From positions 1 through 64,000 of the forward strand of contig NZ_JABBFR010000017.1 of assembly GCF_018494065.1 (NCBI RefSeq): a stretch of 64,000 nt of DNA, written 5' to 3'. This DNA is from Rosenbergiella gaditana (GTDB taxonomy: Bacteria; Pseudomonadota; Gammaproteobacteria; Enterobacterales; Enterobacteriaceae). This document shows positions 54,449-62,401 of the stretch, one piece after another; position 1 is the stretch's first letter; each line of letters begins with the position of its first letter. The position numbers were made by a program, and so were the translations under genes. The notes below the pieces were generated by a model, which saw nothing but the letters and a program-made list of their open reading frames with translations, was not told the origin of the DNA and searched no databases.

Positions 54449-56920
54449 ATGGCAAATTTCAATACTGGGAACCCTCCCGGGTCTACCGATCCACGTGACC
54501 TACTTGATAACTCCACCATTGCTGATCACTACGTAAGTGACGTTGATAGTGAAAATTGGCCTGACCGGTTTGGTCGTGCGCGTAAAACGTGGCATGGAAT
54601 CGAGAAAGACTCTGAAAGACTGTTAGAAAAAAATCAAAGCGATTTCGACGCTGAGCTATTGTCCGAGAAAAGTCGATTTGAGATTCAAATTGCCTCTCAG
54701 AAGGATAGATTTTTAAGGTTTCTTTTGAGTTCTGGATATCAGCATTTGGCAGACTATAATCAGGGCCCTATCACCTTCACTGAAAGAAACCAAATTACAG
54801 CTTATGATGGTCAATTGTATAGAGTAAATGCTGATACAGAGCTACCTTATACAACTACTGGGGTCGATAGTGACTCATGGTCAACAGACGTTACTCATTT
54901 AGTTGCTATAGGTGAAGGAGATTTAAGGCAAGAGATAGGAAGCGTTTACGGGACTTCCTATATAGGGGAGGTAGCTTCATTTTCAGATTTAGCCGCACTA
55001 CAACCTCAGTACGAAGGCCAAAAGATAAAGTTGTCTTCATGGCATGAAGGATATAACTTAGGCGGCGGAGAGTTTGTATCAGTTAAAGGAACTAAAAGCG
55101 ATGACGGTGGAGTCATAGCAAAAGTAAACGACACCTGGTATTGGAAGAGGATCGGCAACCCTGAAGACTTAGATATTACTGATTTTGGAGGGCTGCCTGC
55201 CGATATTCCCTCGCTAGAATATGATTGCAGCGTTTCGTTGGAAAATTATGCGAAGTATTTGAGTAGTTTAAGTTCTCCTTCATATGGCGCGGGTATGAAA
55301 ATACCTACGGGTGCATGGAATATATCTCAAGCAGACCTCAGCTCTTTGCCAACCGACTTCCCATTCAGGCTCAGAGGTGGTGGCGAGTATGAGCATGGTC
55401 GGCAGACTCCAACAATGATAAACCTTACCGGTGCTGATGATGCTTATTGCATAACGGTTAACTCACATATTGTAGATATGAGCCAAGTTGGTATTTATGG
55501 CGGCTACGATAAAGGAGTCAATACACGTAAGTTTATTACCAGTAAGACTCGCCCCATGTGGTTGCGCATATCTAAATTTTACGCGAGCTATATGGGCGGG
55601 GTATCTTTAGATTTCCTAGACACCCTAGATTCTAAGCTTGACCAATTCTACACGGAGTATACTCACGACTCTTTCCTGAGAGTTCTACCAAGCGGGACGA
55701 GCGCTGGCTCATGGCTAACATCCACAGCTATTGAACTGAGCAACTTCAATATTCAATACCATTTAAGTGGTAGTTCGGCAAAACCGGCGATACTTGCCCC
55801 ACTATGTTATTACAGCGTTATCAATAATGGCTGGATTGAGCACTCAGATTACCCGGCAAATATTGCTTATGGCATGTGGAACATCACTAACCTTGCTATT
55901 GAAAGTACAACTAATCCTGTATATGCCTACATGTCGAGAATAAGAGATGTGTGGGGGGATTATAAGCTTGGCACTCCAATAGATTACACTCTCGGAGCCG
56001 CTGAGGTTGCCGCGTTAAACCTAACTATACCTTCTTGGATTAATGACACGAGGTTTGCCAATGGTGGATTAATTGAACAGCCATCCTTTGTCTTGAATAA
56101 AGGTGCAGAAGCCCACCATATGATCCTGCCAGAATCAAGAATAGGAGGGGGTAACGGTTGGTATTATCTTGGTGTTTTCTCACCACAATATGTTGCTCAT
56201 GGTATGGTGATAGAAATACAAGGAGCTCTAGGATATAACTCTGATCCGACTTCAAAAACTAGTGCTGCAGGAAGCGGTAGCGGGACTGGAGTCTGTAAAA
56301 TAAGAATTCAGAATAAAGGTGTGACCACAACCCCAGCAGTGGCATGGAGTAATGAAAACTCTTCAGGCGTGGCCGGAGTTAAATGGAAATTATTAAATAA
56401 CTCTACCAAGCAGATCGCTATATATATACAGATTACCCAATATTCCAATAGCATGGGTATATTCGTCAGGTCTGACTCAGATGCTCCAAATTATCAAAAT
56501 GGTGCGGTGTCTTATTATACCTTTAGCGGCTCCTATATTCAGGATATTAGTACAGTAGCCGACTTAATCACAGCATCGGCGATACATACCATTCATAATA
56601 ATACATATGGTTATGGTATGAATATGAATACTGGCCATATGCTATTTGATACACCGGTTACCTATGCAGAAGGGGCGTCAGGGCAAACTAGGGTATTACC
56701 CATTTATAACAATGGCCAACGTTACAATATCCCTTTATCTGCAGATGGAACGAGAGTCCCTGTTTATACTAAATCCGCGCTACCATCAGCATCCGGAACA
56801 AACTATTACTCTCTAATAGTTGTTAGTAATGGTTCTTCTACAGGTAGTACATGTTTAGCTTATAGCAACGGTACAAACTGGCTTCGAGTATCTGATAATT
56901 CAGCTATAACTAACTCATAA
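54449..56920 (+). CDS. Tailspike / receptor-binding protein
   Basis: An 823-residue protein. The N-terminal NTGNPPGSTDPRDLLDNSTIADHYVSD and PDRFGRARKTWHGIE are the adsorption-apparatus binding part found in many enterobacterial tail fibres and spikes. A helical linker (residues 55-95) follows, then a beta-rich body from about residue 170 with a phosphoglycan-recognising spike look (GAGMKIPTGAW near 290). The C-terminal SASGTNYYSLIVVSNGSSTGS is a trimerisation-type end. An enzymatic depolymerase role is possible but not proven. Confidence 0.85.
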   Translation: MANFNTGNPPGSTDPRDLLDNSTIADHYVSDVDSENWPDRFGRARKTWHGIEKDSERLLEKNQSDFDAELLSEKSRFEIQIASQKDRFLRFLLSSGYQHLADYNQGPITFTERNQITAYDGQLYRVNADTELPYTTTGVDSDSWSTDVTHLVAIGEGDLRQEIGSVYGTSYIGEVASFSDLAALQPQYEGQKIKLSSWHEGYNLGGGEFVSVKGTKSDDGGVIAKVNDTWYWKRIGNPEDLDITDFGGLPADIPSLEYDCSVSLENYAKYLSSLSSPSYGAGMKIPTGAWNISQADLSSLPTDFPFRLRGGGEYEHGRQTPTMINLTGADDAYCITVNSHIVDMSQVGIYGGYDKGVNTRKFITSKTRPMWLRISKFYASYMGGVSLDFLDTLDSKLDQFYTEYTHDSFLRVLPSGTSAGSWLTSTAIELSNFNIQYHLSGSSAKPAILAPLCYYSVINNGWIEHSDYPANIAYGMWNITNLAIESTTNPVYAYMSRIRDVWGDYKLGTPIDYTLGAAEVAALNLTIPSWINDTRFANGGLIEQPSFVLNKGAEAHHMILPESRIGGGNGWYYLGVFSPQYVAHGMVIEIQGALGYNSDPTSKTSAAGSGSGTGVCKIRIQNKGVTTTPAVAWSNENSSGVAGVKWKLLNNSTKQIAIYIQITQYSNSMGIFVRSDSDAPNYQNGAVSYYTFSGSYIQDISTVADLITASAIHTIHNNTYGYGMNMNTGHMLFDTPVTYAEGASGQTRVLPIYNNGQRYNIPLSADGTRVPVYTKSALPSASGTNYYSLIVVSNGSSTGSTCLAYSNGTNWLRVSDNSAITNS

Positions 56921-56931
56921 AGAGGTGTTTC

Positions 56932-57201
56932 ATGTCTGTAATAGTTAATCAAAAAGTATTGGTCAGTAAAGTATATGGTGACCTGGGAACTGTAACTGAT
57001 GATGATGAAAAAGAGGTTGCCGTCGAATACTCTGTGCAGAGGTTAGTAGATTTTGATGGGCAGATAGCGACGGCAGAGTTTGCTATGGCTATAGATAATA
57101 AAATCACCTCTCAGTCATTTAGGCTTTCATATAATTACAGTGGGCAGGGAAATCCTCTAGACCAAGCAGAGGAATCCCTCAAATTGCTGTTTAGTGAATA
57201 G
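56932..57201 (+). CDS. Small protein after the tailspike, unknown
   Basis: An 89-residue protein starting MSVIVNQKVLVSKVYGDLG with AGAGG before the ATG. It is acidic and beta-rich. The position suggests a tailspike chaperone or accessory protein. No family recognised. Confidence 0.5.
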   Translation: MSVIVNQKVLVSKVYGDLGTVTDDDEKEVAVEYSVQRLVDFDGQIATAEFAMAIDNKITSQSFRLSYNYSGQGNPLDQAEESLKLLFSE

Positions 57202-57207
57202 CTGGCG

Positions 57208-58134
57208 TCATGATTTGGCTAAGAATTCCCCAATAATACTTTTAGGGTTCAAGAGGTGGAGCTTATTGATTATAGGTAAAAGCTCTCTATCTCCATGTGT
57301 TAACTTTATTATTTCAGGGAGGATATCTGGTTTTTCGTTAATCATCATATAGAGGGCGCTGTGATGAGGAGACCAGTTATTAACTCTCTGGAAGTAAAAG
57401 GCCCCGTCCTCTGCCTTTTTATACAGGTAATTATAATCAACTTCACGCGAAGCTATCTGATGGCAAATATTTATCATCAAGTAATCAGGGTGGGTAATGT
57501 GCTGGCAGTTTTCTTTATAGTCGTCCCTTTCTCTCAATTTCTTTGAAAAAGGCTCCGAACCTATAGAGTTAATTTCGCTGAAAATATCAAGCCAGCGTTG
57601 TAGGAATCGATTGTTTTTTGGTGATGCAAGAAACCAAGATTCAACGACAGGGTAGTCATAGTCTACGGTTGAGCAGTCTCTATAAAACCCGACTAAATCT
57701 GCTGTTTGGATTTCGTGAACCCAAGCAAAGCTGCTGTAGCATAATGTCGTTGCATCAACCCATATTCCGCCAAATTTACATAAGAGCATTAGTCTTATCA
57801 AGTCAGCTCTATGCGCATGAGATAATGAATTGTGGAAATTAAAACTACCGAGGTACTGGTGCAAATTAGAGTCATTAAGGAGGTTTACGGTATGGTCAGG
57901 ATTTAGCTCTCTAATCCTACAAACCGCAGAGTTGATAAGATTAGAGGAATTTTTGGAATTCCAATAAATCCAAATAACTTTAGGTATTTCCTGTTTCTCT
58001 TTATGAACTATTCTAGATAGGATTTTGGGTGATGTGGGGCAGCGAGCATAGCCGTTATGAACACCTGAAAGCTTTTGCATAATAAGCGCCATTATCAGCT
58101 TCAGACATTTGAATGCTTGGCATAAAGTTGACAT
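57208..58134 (-). CDS. Glycosyltransferase (capsular/GT32-like), lysogenic conversion candidate
   Basis: A 308-residue protein on the strand opposite to the late genes. The core IPKVIWIYWNSKN, then SHAHRADLIRLMLLCKFGGIWVDATTLC contains the DxD-type metal site (VDAT) of GT32/capsular-polysaccharide glycosyltransferases. AT-rich, so a moron acquired separately. With the tailspike it suggests O-antigen or capsule change after lysogeny. Sugar donor and acceptor are unknown. Confidence 0.82.
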   Translation of the reverse strand: MSTLCQAFKCLKLIMALIMQKLSGVHNGYARCPTSPKILSRIVHKEKQEIPKVIWIYWNSKNSSNLINSAVCRIRELNPDHTVNLLNDSNLHQYLGSFNFHNSLSHAHRADLIRLMLLCKFGGIWVDATTLCYSSFAWVHEIQTADLVGFYRDCSTVDYDYPVVESWFLASPKNNRFLQRWLDIFSEINSIGSEPFSKKLRERDDYKENCQHITHPDYLMINICHQIASREVDYNYLYKKAEDGAFYFQRVNNWSPHHSALYMMINEKPDILPEIIKLTHGDRELLPIINKLHLLNPKSIIGEFLAKS

Positions 58135-58197
58135 AAATTTACCTTTTTAATTATATTGGCACATAATGACATTTAAGATCAATCTTATTGGTGGTTT

Positions 58198-58494
58198 ATG
58201 GCCTTCCCATCCCCCGCAATAGATTACGTCGAACAACGACTCTCACCCGAGTCGATTATAAATGTCACTCAATCCTCGATCGTCATTCCGACCGATGAGG
58301 GATACGCCGTGGCCGAACCGGGCTATAAAGTGAAGAAGGGAGCAACTGTTCTTCTGGACCTCAATGGAAAGATGATGTTTGCCGAAGTGGGGCATGGGAG
58401 GTTTAAAACTAACGATGGCATTATCGAGGGTGACGCTCTTGATGATGCCAGAGTGTTAGGAGTGGTGACTTATAGGGTTAAAAGCCTCGATTAG
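58198..58494 (+). CDS. UmuD/HumD-related protein lacking catalytic residues
   Basis: A 98-residue protein: FPSPAIDYVEQRLS at the start and VLGVVTYRVKSLD at the end match the N- and C-terminal hallmarks of UmuD (FPSPAADYVE, VFGVVIHVVKA). The middle has no GDSM serine and no catalytic lysine region, so self-cleavage is lost. It may bind UmuC or polymerase subunits without activity, or be decayed. Confidence 0.6.
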   Translation: MAFPSPAIDYVEQRLSPESIINVTQSSIVIPTDEGYAVAEPGYKVKKGATVLLDLNGKMMFAEVGHGRFKTNDGIIEGDALDDARVLGVVTYRVKSLD

Positions 58495-58502
58495 CGCTGT
58501 AC

Positions 58503-58540
58503 TTTTACCAGACTTTTACCATCTTTTTACCATTGGTAAA
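58503..58540. repeat. Three phased TTTTACCA repeats near tRNA relic
   Basis: TTTTACCA occurs at 58503, 58514 and 58525, each 11 bp apart, followed by an inverted partial copy TTGGTAAA (58533-58540). The helical phasing and position next to the tRNA-Pro relic fit integrase arm-type sites of a former attachment system. Inferred. Confidence 0.5.
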
Positions 58541-58544
58541 TCGC

Positions 58545-58585
58545 AGGCATAAAAAAAGCAGCAGTAAGTGTCTGCTTTTCTTAGG
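58545..58585 (-). terminator. Terminator-like hairpin
   Basis: On the minus strand AAGCAG ... CTGCTGCTTTTTTT gives a stem with a T-run, just downstream of the tRNA relic. Confidence 0.6.
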
Positions 58586-58592
58586 GATTTTT

Positions 58593-58638
58593 GTTCGGCA
58601 CGAGAGGATTTGAACCTCCGACCCCTGACACCCCATGA
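58593..58638 (-). pseudogene. tRNA-Pro(GGG) 3'-half relic
   Basis: Minus-strand bases include the anticodon loop (TCATGGGGTGTC) and T-arm/acceptor (GGTCGGAGGTTCAAATCC, TCTCGTGCCGA) of enterobacterial proL-type tRNA. The 5' half (D-arm and acceptor 5' strand) is absent and the 3' end reads CCGAAC, not CCGACCA. It cannot be a working tRNA. Such 3'-half copies are typical of tRNA-integrating phage attachment sites. Confidence 0.8.
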
Positions 58639-58644
58639 TAGCTA

Positions 58645-58890
58645 TTAATAAAACCAATCGTCGGCACTTTCCCAAGTGTTTTGTAGGGTGTTCTCCACAA
58701 ATTTTTTTGCTTTATCTTTATCTGGGGCTCTAAGGACTGTCAAACTATCATTACTAGATGGTTTGACAATAACTTCTACATCAGGATAAACAATGCCTAC
58801 TCTCTTTGTCATCTCGCGTTGTAAAGCCTCCAAAGATCCTACTGGCATCACTTTTACTTTATCTTTAGAAATTTTTATTTCAACAATCAT
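58645..58890 (-). CDS. DinI-family SOS protein
   Basis: An 81-residue protein with the DinI pattern: MIVEIKISKDKVKVMPVGSLEAL start, YPDVEVIVKPSSNDSL in the middle and QNTWESADDWFY at the end. DinI stabilises RecA filaments and tempers LexA/UmuD cleavage; phage copies often lie beside the attachment site. A LexA box lies upstream. Confidence 0.9.
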   Translation of the reverse strand: MIVEIKISKDKVKVMPVGSLEALQREMTKRVGIVYPDVEVIVKPSSNDSLTVLRAPDKDKAKKFVENTLQNTWESADDWFY

Positions 58891-58926
58891 TCTTCCATCT
58901 CCACACTAAAATTGAGTGCAATAATA

Positions 58927-58942
58927 CTGTGTATATATACAG
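58927..58942 (-). promoter_or_regulatory. LexA box of the phage dinI-like gene
   Basis: CTGTGTATATATACAG is a near-perfect LexA operator, 37 bases before the DinI-like start. The host LexA should repress this phage gene until DNA damage. Confidence 0.92.
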
Positions 58943-58964
58943 TGTCAATATTGAGGAGAGTTTT

Positions 58965-60044
58965 TTATTTTTTCGATATTTGATATTTGTCATGTAGAGA
59001 TTTAGGATAAAGCTCTGTATAAACTTGCCAAAGCACGTTTAAGGACCTGTGTCCTGTTACTTGAGCTACTTCTTCAATACTAAATCCAGCTTCAAACAAC
59101 CTGCTGGCTCCCTCTCTCCGTAAGTCATGATAACGAAGATCATCAATACCTAGTTTATTTCTAACTCGCTGAAAGCCTGCTGAAACAGATCTCGAGTTGT
59201 AGGGGAAAATAAGATCGCTCGTTTTAGGCTGCTTTTGAGCTATGTCCCAAGCATCGCCAAGTAGAGGGACAAGCATATGGTTCCCTGCCTTTTTCCTTGG
59301 GTCTTTCCTATCTCTTACAACAACTGCTTTCTGCTTTTCATCAATGTCATCCCATCGGATCTTACATACTTCTCCAATTCTCATGCAGCTAAGGATGGAA
59401 AAATTAAGAATATCAACGAAAGGGATTTTTGCAGAAGCATGATCACCTCTAGCCTCAAGACCAGCTAATAATCTATCTAATTCGTCACTTACCGGACGTC
59501 TACTACGCCTTTTAGATTTTCCAATCAAACCCATTTGGAGGAGAATTGGTCTTGCTTCTATAACAGGATTCTTTGTGTAGTCGATACCGTAAACTGGTTT
59601 TGCTGACCCCAGAACAGAGGATAGATAACTTACATCGTGATTGACCGTAGACGGGCCCGCACCGGTGGAACTTCTATGTCGACAGTGATCAATAACATGG
59701 TTGGCTGAAAATTCAGTAAGTTTGATTTCAGCAATATCGCAGTCCAGTAACATATCCAGTACATAGCGTTTTGTTCGTCCGGCTTTTCCGCCGAGGTTGG
59801 GATCATTGATGTAACGTTTTAACAGGTCGCCAACCATCATTTTTTTTAAATCGTTAGGGTTAGGTATCCCTGACTGTTCGAGTTCAATTACCCGTTTAGA
59901 ACCCCATGTTTTTGCATGGGCTTGCTTGGTAAATGTTCTGCTTTCGTTAAAGATTCTTTTACCACTTTTCTTGATGCTAACTGAGCAGCGATATCGAACT
60001 GTGCCATCTGCTTTCGCTCTTTTGTCTATGGTATAGTACGCCAT
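58965..60044 (-). CDS. int: dusA-specific tyrosine integrase
   Basis: A 359-residue tyrosine recombinase. Catalytic residues are Arg222 in CMRIGE, His306-x-x-Arg309 in YHDLRREG, His332 in GHRSLN and probably Tyr342 in QVYTEL. The ATG at 60044 gives MAYYTIDKRAKADG, matching the start of the truncated paralogue at 17457; upstream in-frame codons are not preferred. The gene runs away from dusA, its 5' end facing attR. It would excise the prophage together with an excision factor (perhaps the PrtN-like gene). Confidence 0.95.
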   Translation of the reverse strand: MAYYTIDKRAKADGTVRYRCSVSIKKSGKRIFNESRTFTKQAHAKTWGSKRVIELEQSGIPNPNDLKKMMVGDLLKRYINDPNLGGKAGRTKRYVLDMLLDCDIAEIKLTEFSANHVIDHCRHRSSTGAGPSTVNHDVSYLSSVLGSAKPVYGIDYTKNPVIEARPILLQMGLIGKSKRRSRRPVSDELDRLLAGLEARGDHASAKIPFVDILNFSILSCMRIGEVCKIRWDDIDEKQKAVVVRDRKDPRKKAGNHMLVPLLGDAWDIAQKQPKTSDLIFPYNSRSVSAGFQRVRNKLGIDDLRYHDLRREGASRLFEAGFSIEEVAQVTGHRSLNVLWQVYTELYPKSLHDKYQISKK

Positions 60045-60074
60045 CTGAATTATGTCCCTTGTTAGACTTAAGCA

Positions 60075-60112
60075 CAGAGGACACCAAATCAAAGGTGTCC
60101 TCTGTGGTGTCC
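60075..60112. repeat. GGTGTCC repeats before int
   Basis: CAGAGGACACC (60075-60085) and GGTGTCCTCTG (60094-60104) form an 11-bp inverted repeat, and GGTGTCC recurs at 60106-60112. It lies between int and attR, where right-arm integrase sites or int regulation would be. It could also form a hairpin. Confidence 0.5.
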
Positions 60113-60145
60113 TGATGGAGACAAAATACGACAAAAAGAGAAAAA

Positions 60146-61198
60146 ATGCACGAAAATAAAGAATTGTACGAACCTAGCAATAGCGGCTTGATTAGCGATA
60201 TAGCGCCAGTTTATCCCAGTAACCGTTTTTCCGTTGCTCCGATGTTGGATTGGACGGATCGCCATTGTCGGTATTTTTTGCGGCAGCTGACGCAACAGAC
60301 CCTATTGTATACTGAAATGGTAACAACTGGCGCGATCATCCATGGTAAAGGGGACTATCTGGCTTACAGTGAAGAGGAACATCCTGTTTGTCTGCAACTC
60401 GGAGGAAGTGAGCCGTCTGATTTGGCTCATGCAGCTCGCCTTGCCGAAGCTCGTGGTTACGATGAAATCAACTTAAATGTTGGATGTCCTTCTGACCGAG
60501 TACAAAACGGTCGTTTTGGTGCCTGCTTAATGGCTGATGCCTCGCTGGTGGCGGATGGGATTAAAGCGATGAAAGACGCGGTTTCCATCCCGGTGACAGT
60601 TAAGACACGTATTGGTATTGATGAGCAAGACAGCTATGCGTTTCTTTGTGATTTTATCAGTACAGTGGCTGAACGTGGTCAGTGTGATACCTTTATCATC
60701 CATGCTCGTAAGGCTTGGTTATCGGGGCTAAGTCCGAAACAAAATCGGGAAATCCCACCCTTGGATTACCCCCGAGTGTATCAGCTGAAGAAGGACTTTC
60801 CGCAACTGACTCTCGCGATCAATGGTGGCATTAAAACTATTGAAGAAGCCAAAGAACATTTGACTCATCTCGATGGCGTGATGATTGGACGCGAAGCCTA
60901 TCAAAATCCAGGAATGTTGGCCGATATTGATCGCCAATTATTCGGTCGCTCCACTCCAAGCGTGGATTGTGTCGCTGCCGTCGAGGCCATGTACCCTTAT
61001 ATTGAAAGAGAGTTAGCACAGGGCACTTACTTGGGGCATATCACGCGCCATATGCTAGGGTTGTTCCAAGGTATTCCAGGATCGCGTCAATGGCGACGCC
61101 ATCTGAGCGAGAATGCACATAAAGCGGGCGCTGATTTAACGGTTTTAGAACAAGCCTTAGCAAAAGTCTCACAGCAATACCGGGAAAGTGTGAGTTAA
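60146..61198 (+). CDS. dusA: tRNA-dihydrouridine synthase A (phage-capped)
   Basis: DusA reduces uridines U20/U20a in tRNA using FMN. The 350-residue protein has the FMN-binding start [14 protein letters not shown], the catalytic Cys in NVGCPSDR near residue 115, and [12 protein letters not shown] near the end. Codons 1-23 lie in prophage sequence, codons 24-35 are the attachment core, so the phage supplies the promoter, ribosome-binding site and N-terminus. The gene remains intact after insertion. Confidence 0.95.
   Translation: MHENKELYEPSNSGLISDIAPVYPSNRFSVAPMLDWTDRHCRYFLRQLTQQTLLYTEMVTTGAIIHGKGDYLAYSEEEHPVCLQLGGSEPSDLAHAARLAEARGYDEINLNVGCPSDRVQNGRFGACLMADASLVADGIKAMKDAVSIPVTVKTRIGIDEQDSYAFLCDFISTVAERGQCDTFIIHARKAWLSGLSPKQNREIPPLDYPRVYQLKKDFPQLTLAINGGIKTIEEAKEHLTHLDGVMIGREAYQNPGMLADIDRQLFGRSTPSVDCVAAVEAMYPYIERELAQGTYLGHITRHMLGLFQGIPGSRQWRRHLSENAHKAGADLTVLEQALAKVSQQYRESVS
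60215..60250. other. attR core (dusA-derived, 36 bp)
   Basis: Identical to 17615-17650. Starts exactly at dusA codon 24. Confidence 0.93.
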
Positions 61199-61288
61199 GT
61201 TAAGTTTTTTTAAACTATATTCTGTCATGATTTGGGGTAACCGCTTGAGTATTCATGTGCCTTTTGACCCTACATTTTTACACTAAAA

Positions 61289-61315
61289 TTGCCTCCCATT
61301 AGGGAGGCTTTTTTT
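61289..61315. terminator. Terminator dusA / qorA
   Basis: GCCTCCC (61291-61297) pairs with GGGAGGC (61302-61308), T-run after; placed between convergent dusA and qorA. Confidence 0.92.
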
Positions 61316-62296
61316 ATGGAATCAGTAGGCAAGCACCTGTGGTTGCACGGGCTTCCAGCGCGCGATGAGCATGTTCCGCGTCACACAAGGCAAATTGTTG
61401 TGCTGTAGGAACACTGACATCAATTTTCCCTTCGCTGATCAGCGTGAAAAGTGCGGAGCTGGCTTGACCAAGTTGTTCAGGGGTCGTGATATAGCCATTG
61501 AGGGAGGGGCGTGTCACAAACAAAGATCCTTTTTGGTTGAGTATGGCTAAATCAATTCCGGTGACAGGCCCTGATGCATTACCGAAACTTACTAATAGAC
61601 CGCGCGGCTGCAAACTGTCTAATGAAGCTTGCCAGGTAGCTTTCCCCACCGAATCGTAGACCACTGGAACTTTCTTCCCTGTAGTCAGTTCACTCACACG
61701 TTTCGCGATATCGTCTTGCGACGTGATAATGGTGGACCAGGCTCCAGCTTCTCGTGCCCGCTGTGCTTTACTCTCTGAGCTAACGCTACCAATAAGGTTG
61801 GCGCCCAAGGCTTTTGCCCACTGACAGGCGATGAGGCCAACACCCCTGCAGCGGCATGAAATAATAGCGTCTCGCCCGGTTGCACCTTATGGGTCATATG
61901 AAATAAATAATAGACAGTTAAACCTTTCAAAAAAGAAGCGGCAGCGGTTTGATAGCTAATTGTCTCGGGCAGTATCACGGCTTTTGATTGATCGACGTGG
62001 TGATATTCGCTATAGGCACCCAAACCTGACTGGCAGTAGACGATACGGTCGCCGACCTTAAATCGCGTGACCTGACGGCCAACTGCGACCACTTGTCCAG
62101 CAGCCTCTGTTCCTAATCCAGAGGGAAACTGGCTAACGGGATAAAGCCCGCTGCGCACATAGGTATCAATATAGTTGAGGCCGATGGCGTGATGACGAAC
62201 GATAACTTCAGTCTCCAACGGTTGCCCGACATCATAGGGTGTCCAACGCAGCATTTCTGGGCCGCCATGCTGGTGGAATTCGATACGATTCGCCAT
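61314..62296 (-). pseudogene. qorA: Quinone oxidoreductase 1, frameshifted
   Basis: The two overlapping frames 62296-61694 and 61808-61314 together make a normal zinc-free quinone reductase (MANRIEFHQHGGPEML, HAIGLNYIDTYVRSGLYP, VGDRIVYCQSGLGAYSEY, then ALGANLIGSVSSESKAQRA...). The NADPH-binding loop reads AAAG followed by a jump of frame; adding one base to the run at 61843-61846 would restore the expected AAAGGVGLIACQWAKALGANL. A sequencing error is also possible. As it stands, only a truncated protein would be made. Confidence 0.88.
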
Positions 62297-62401
62297 AGAT
62301 TCTCCAAAAAGATAGGTTTTCTTTCCCCAAGACTTGGGGCGACAATTAGCGCGAAAACCGTATAATGGGCTCGCCCCTTACTGACGACTGGTATCAACAC
62401 T

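Larger units (their letters stand above)
17615..60250. mobile_element. Complete HK97-like siphophage-type prophage in dusA
   Basis: Direct 36-bp dusA-core repeats bound about 42.6 kb that holds a full set of phage modules: integrase, CI/Cro switch, replication, recombination, lysis, terminases, HK97-type head, long non-contractile tail, tailspike. No structural gene is visibly broken, so it looks potentially inducible. The head genes point to a cos-type HK97 packaging system; the tail chaperone frameshift, tape measure and TipJ protein indicate siphovirus morphology. Insertion in dusA 5' codons with a phage-encoded replacement start is a known strategy of dusA-specific integrases. Confidence 0.95.

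Noticed and set aside
58593-58638. A functional tRNA-Pro gene
   Set aside because: The 5' half including D-arm and acceptor 5' strand is missing, so only an attachment-type relic is supported.
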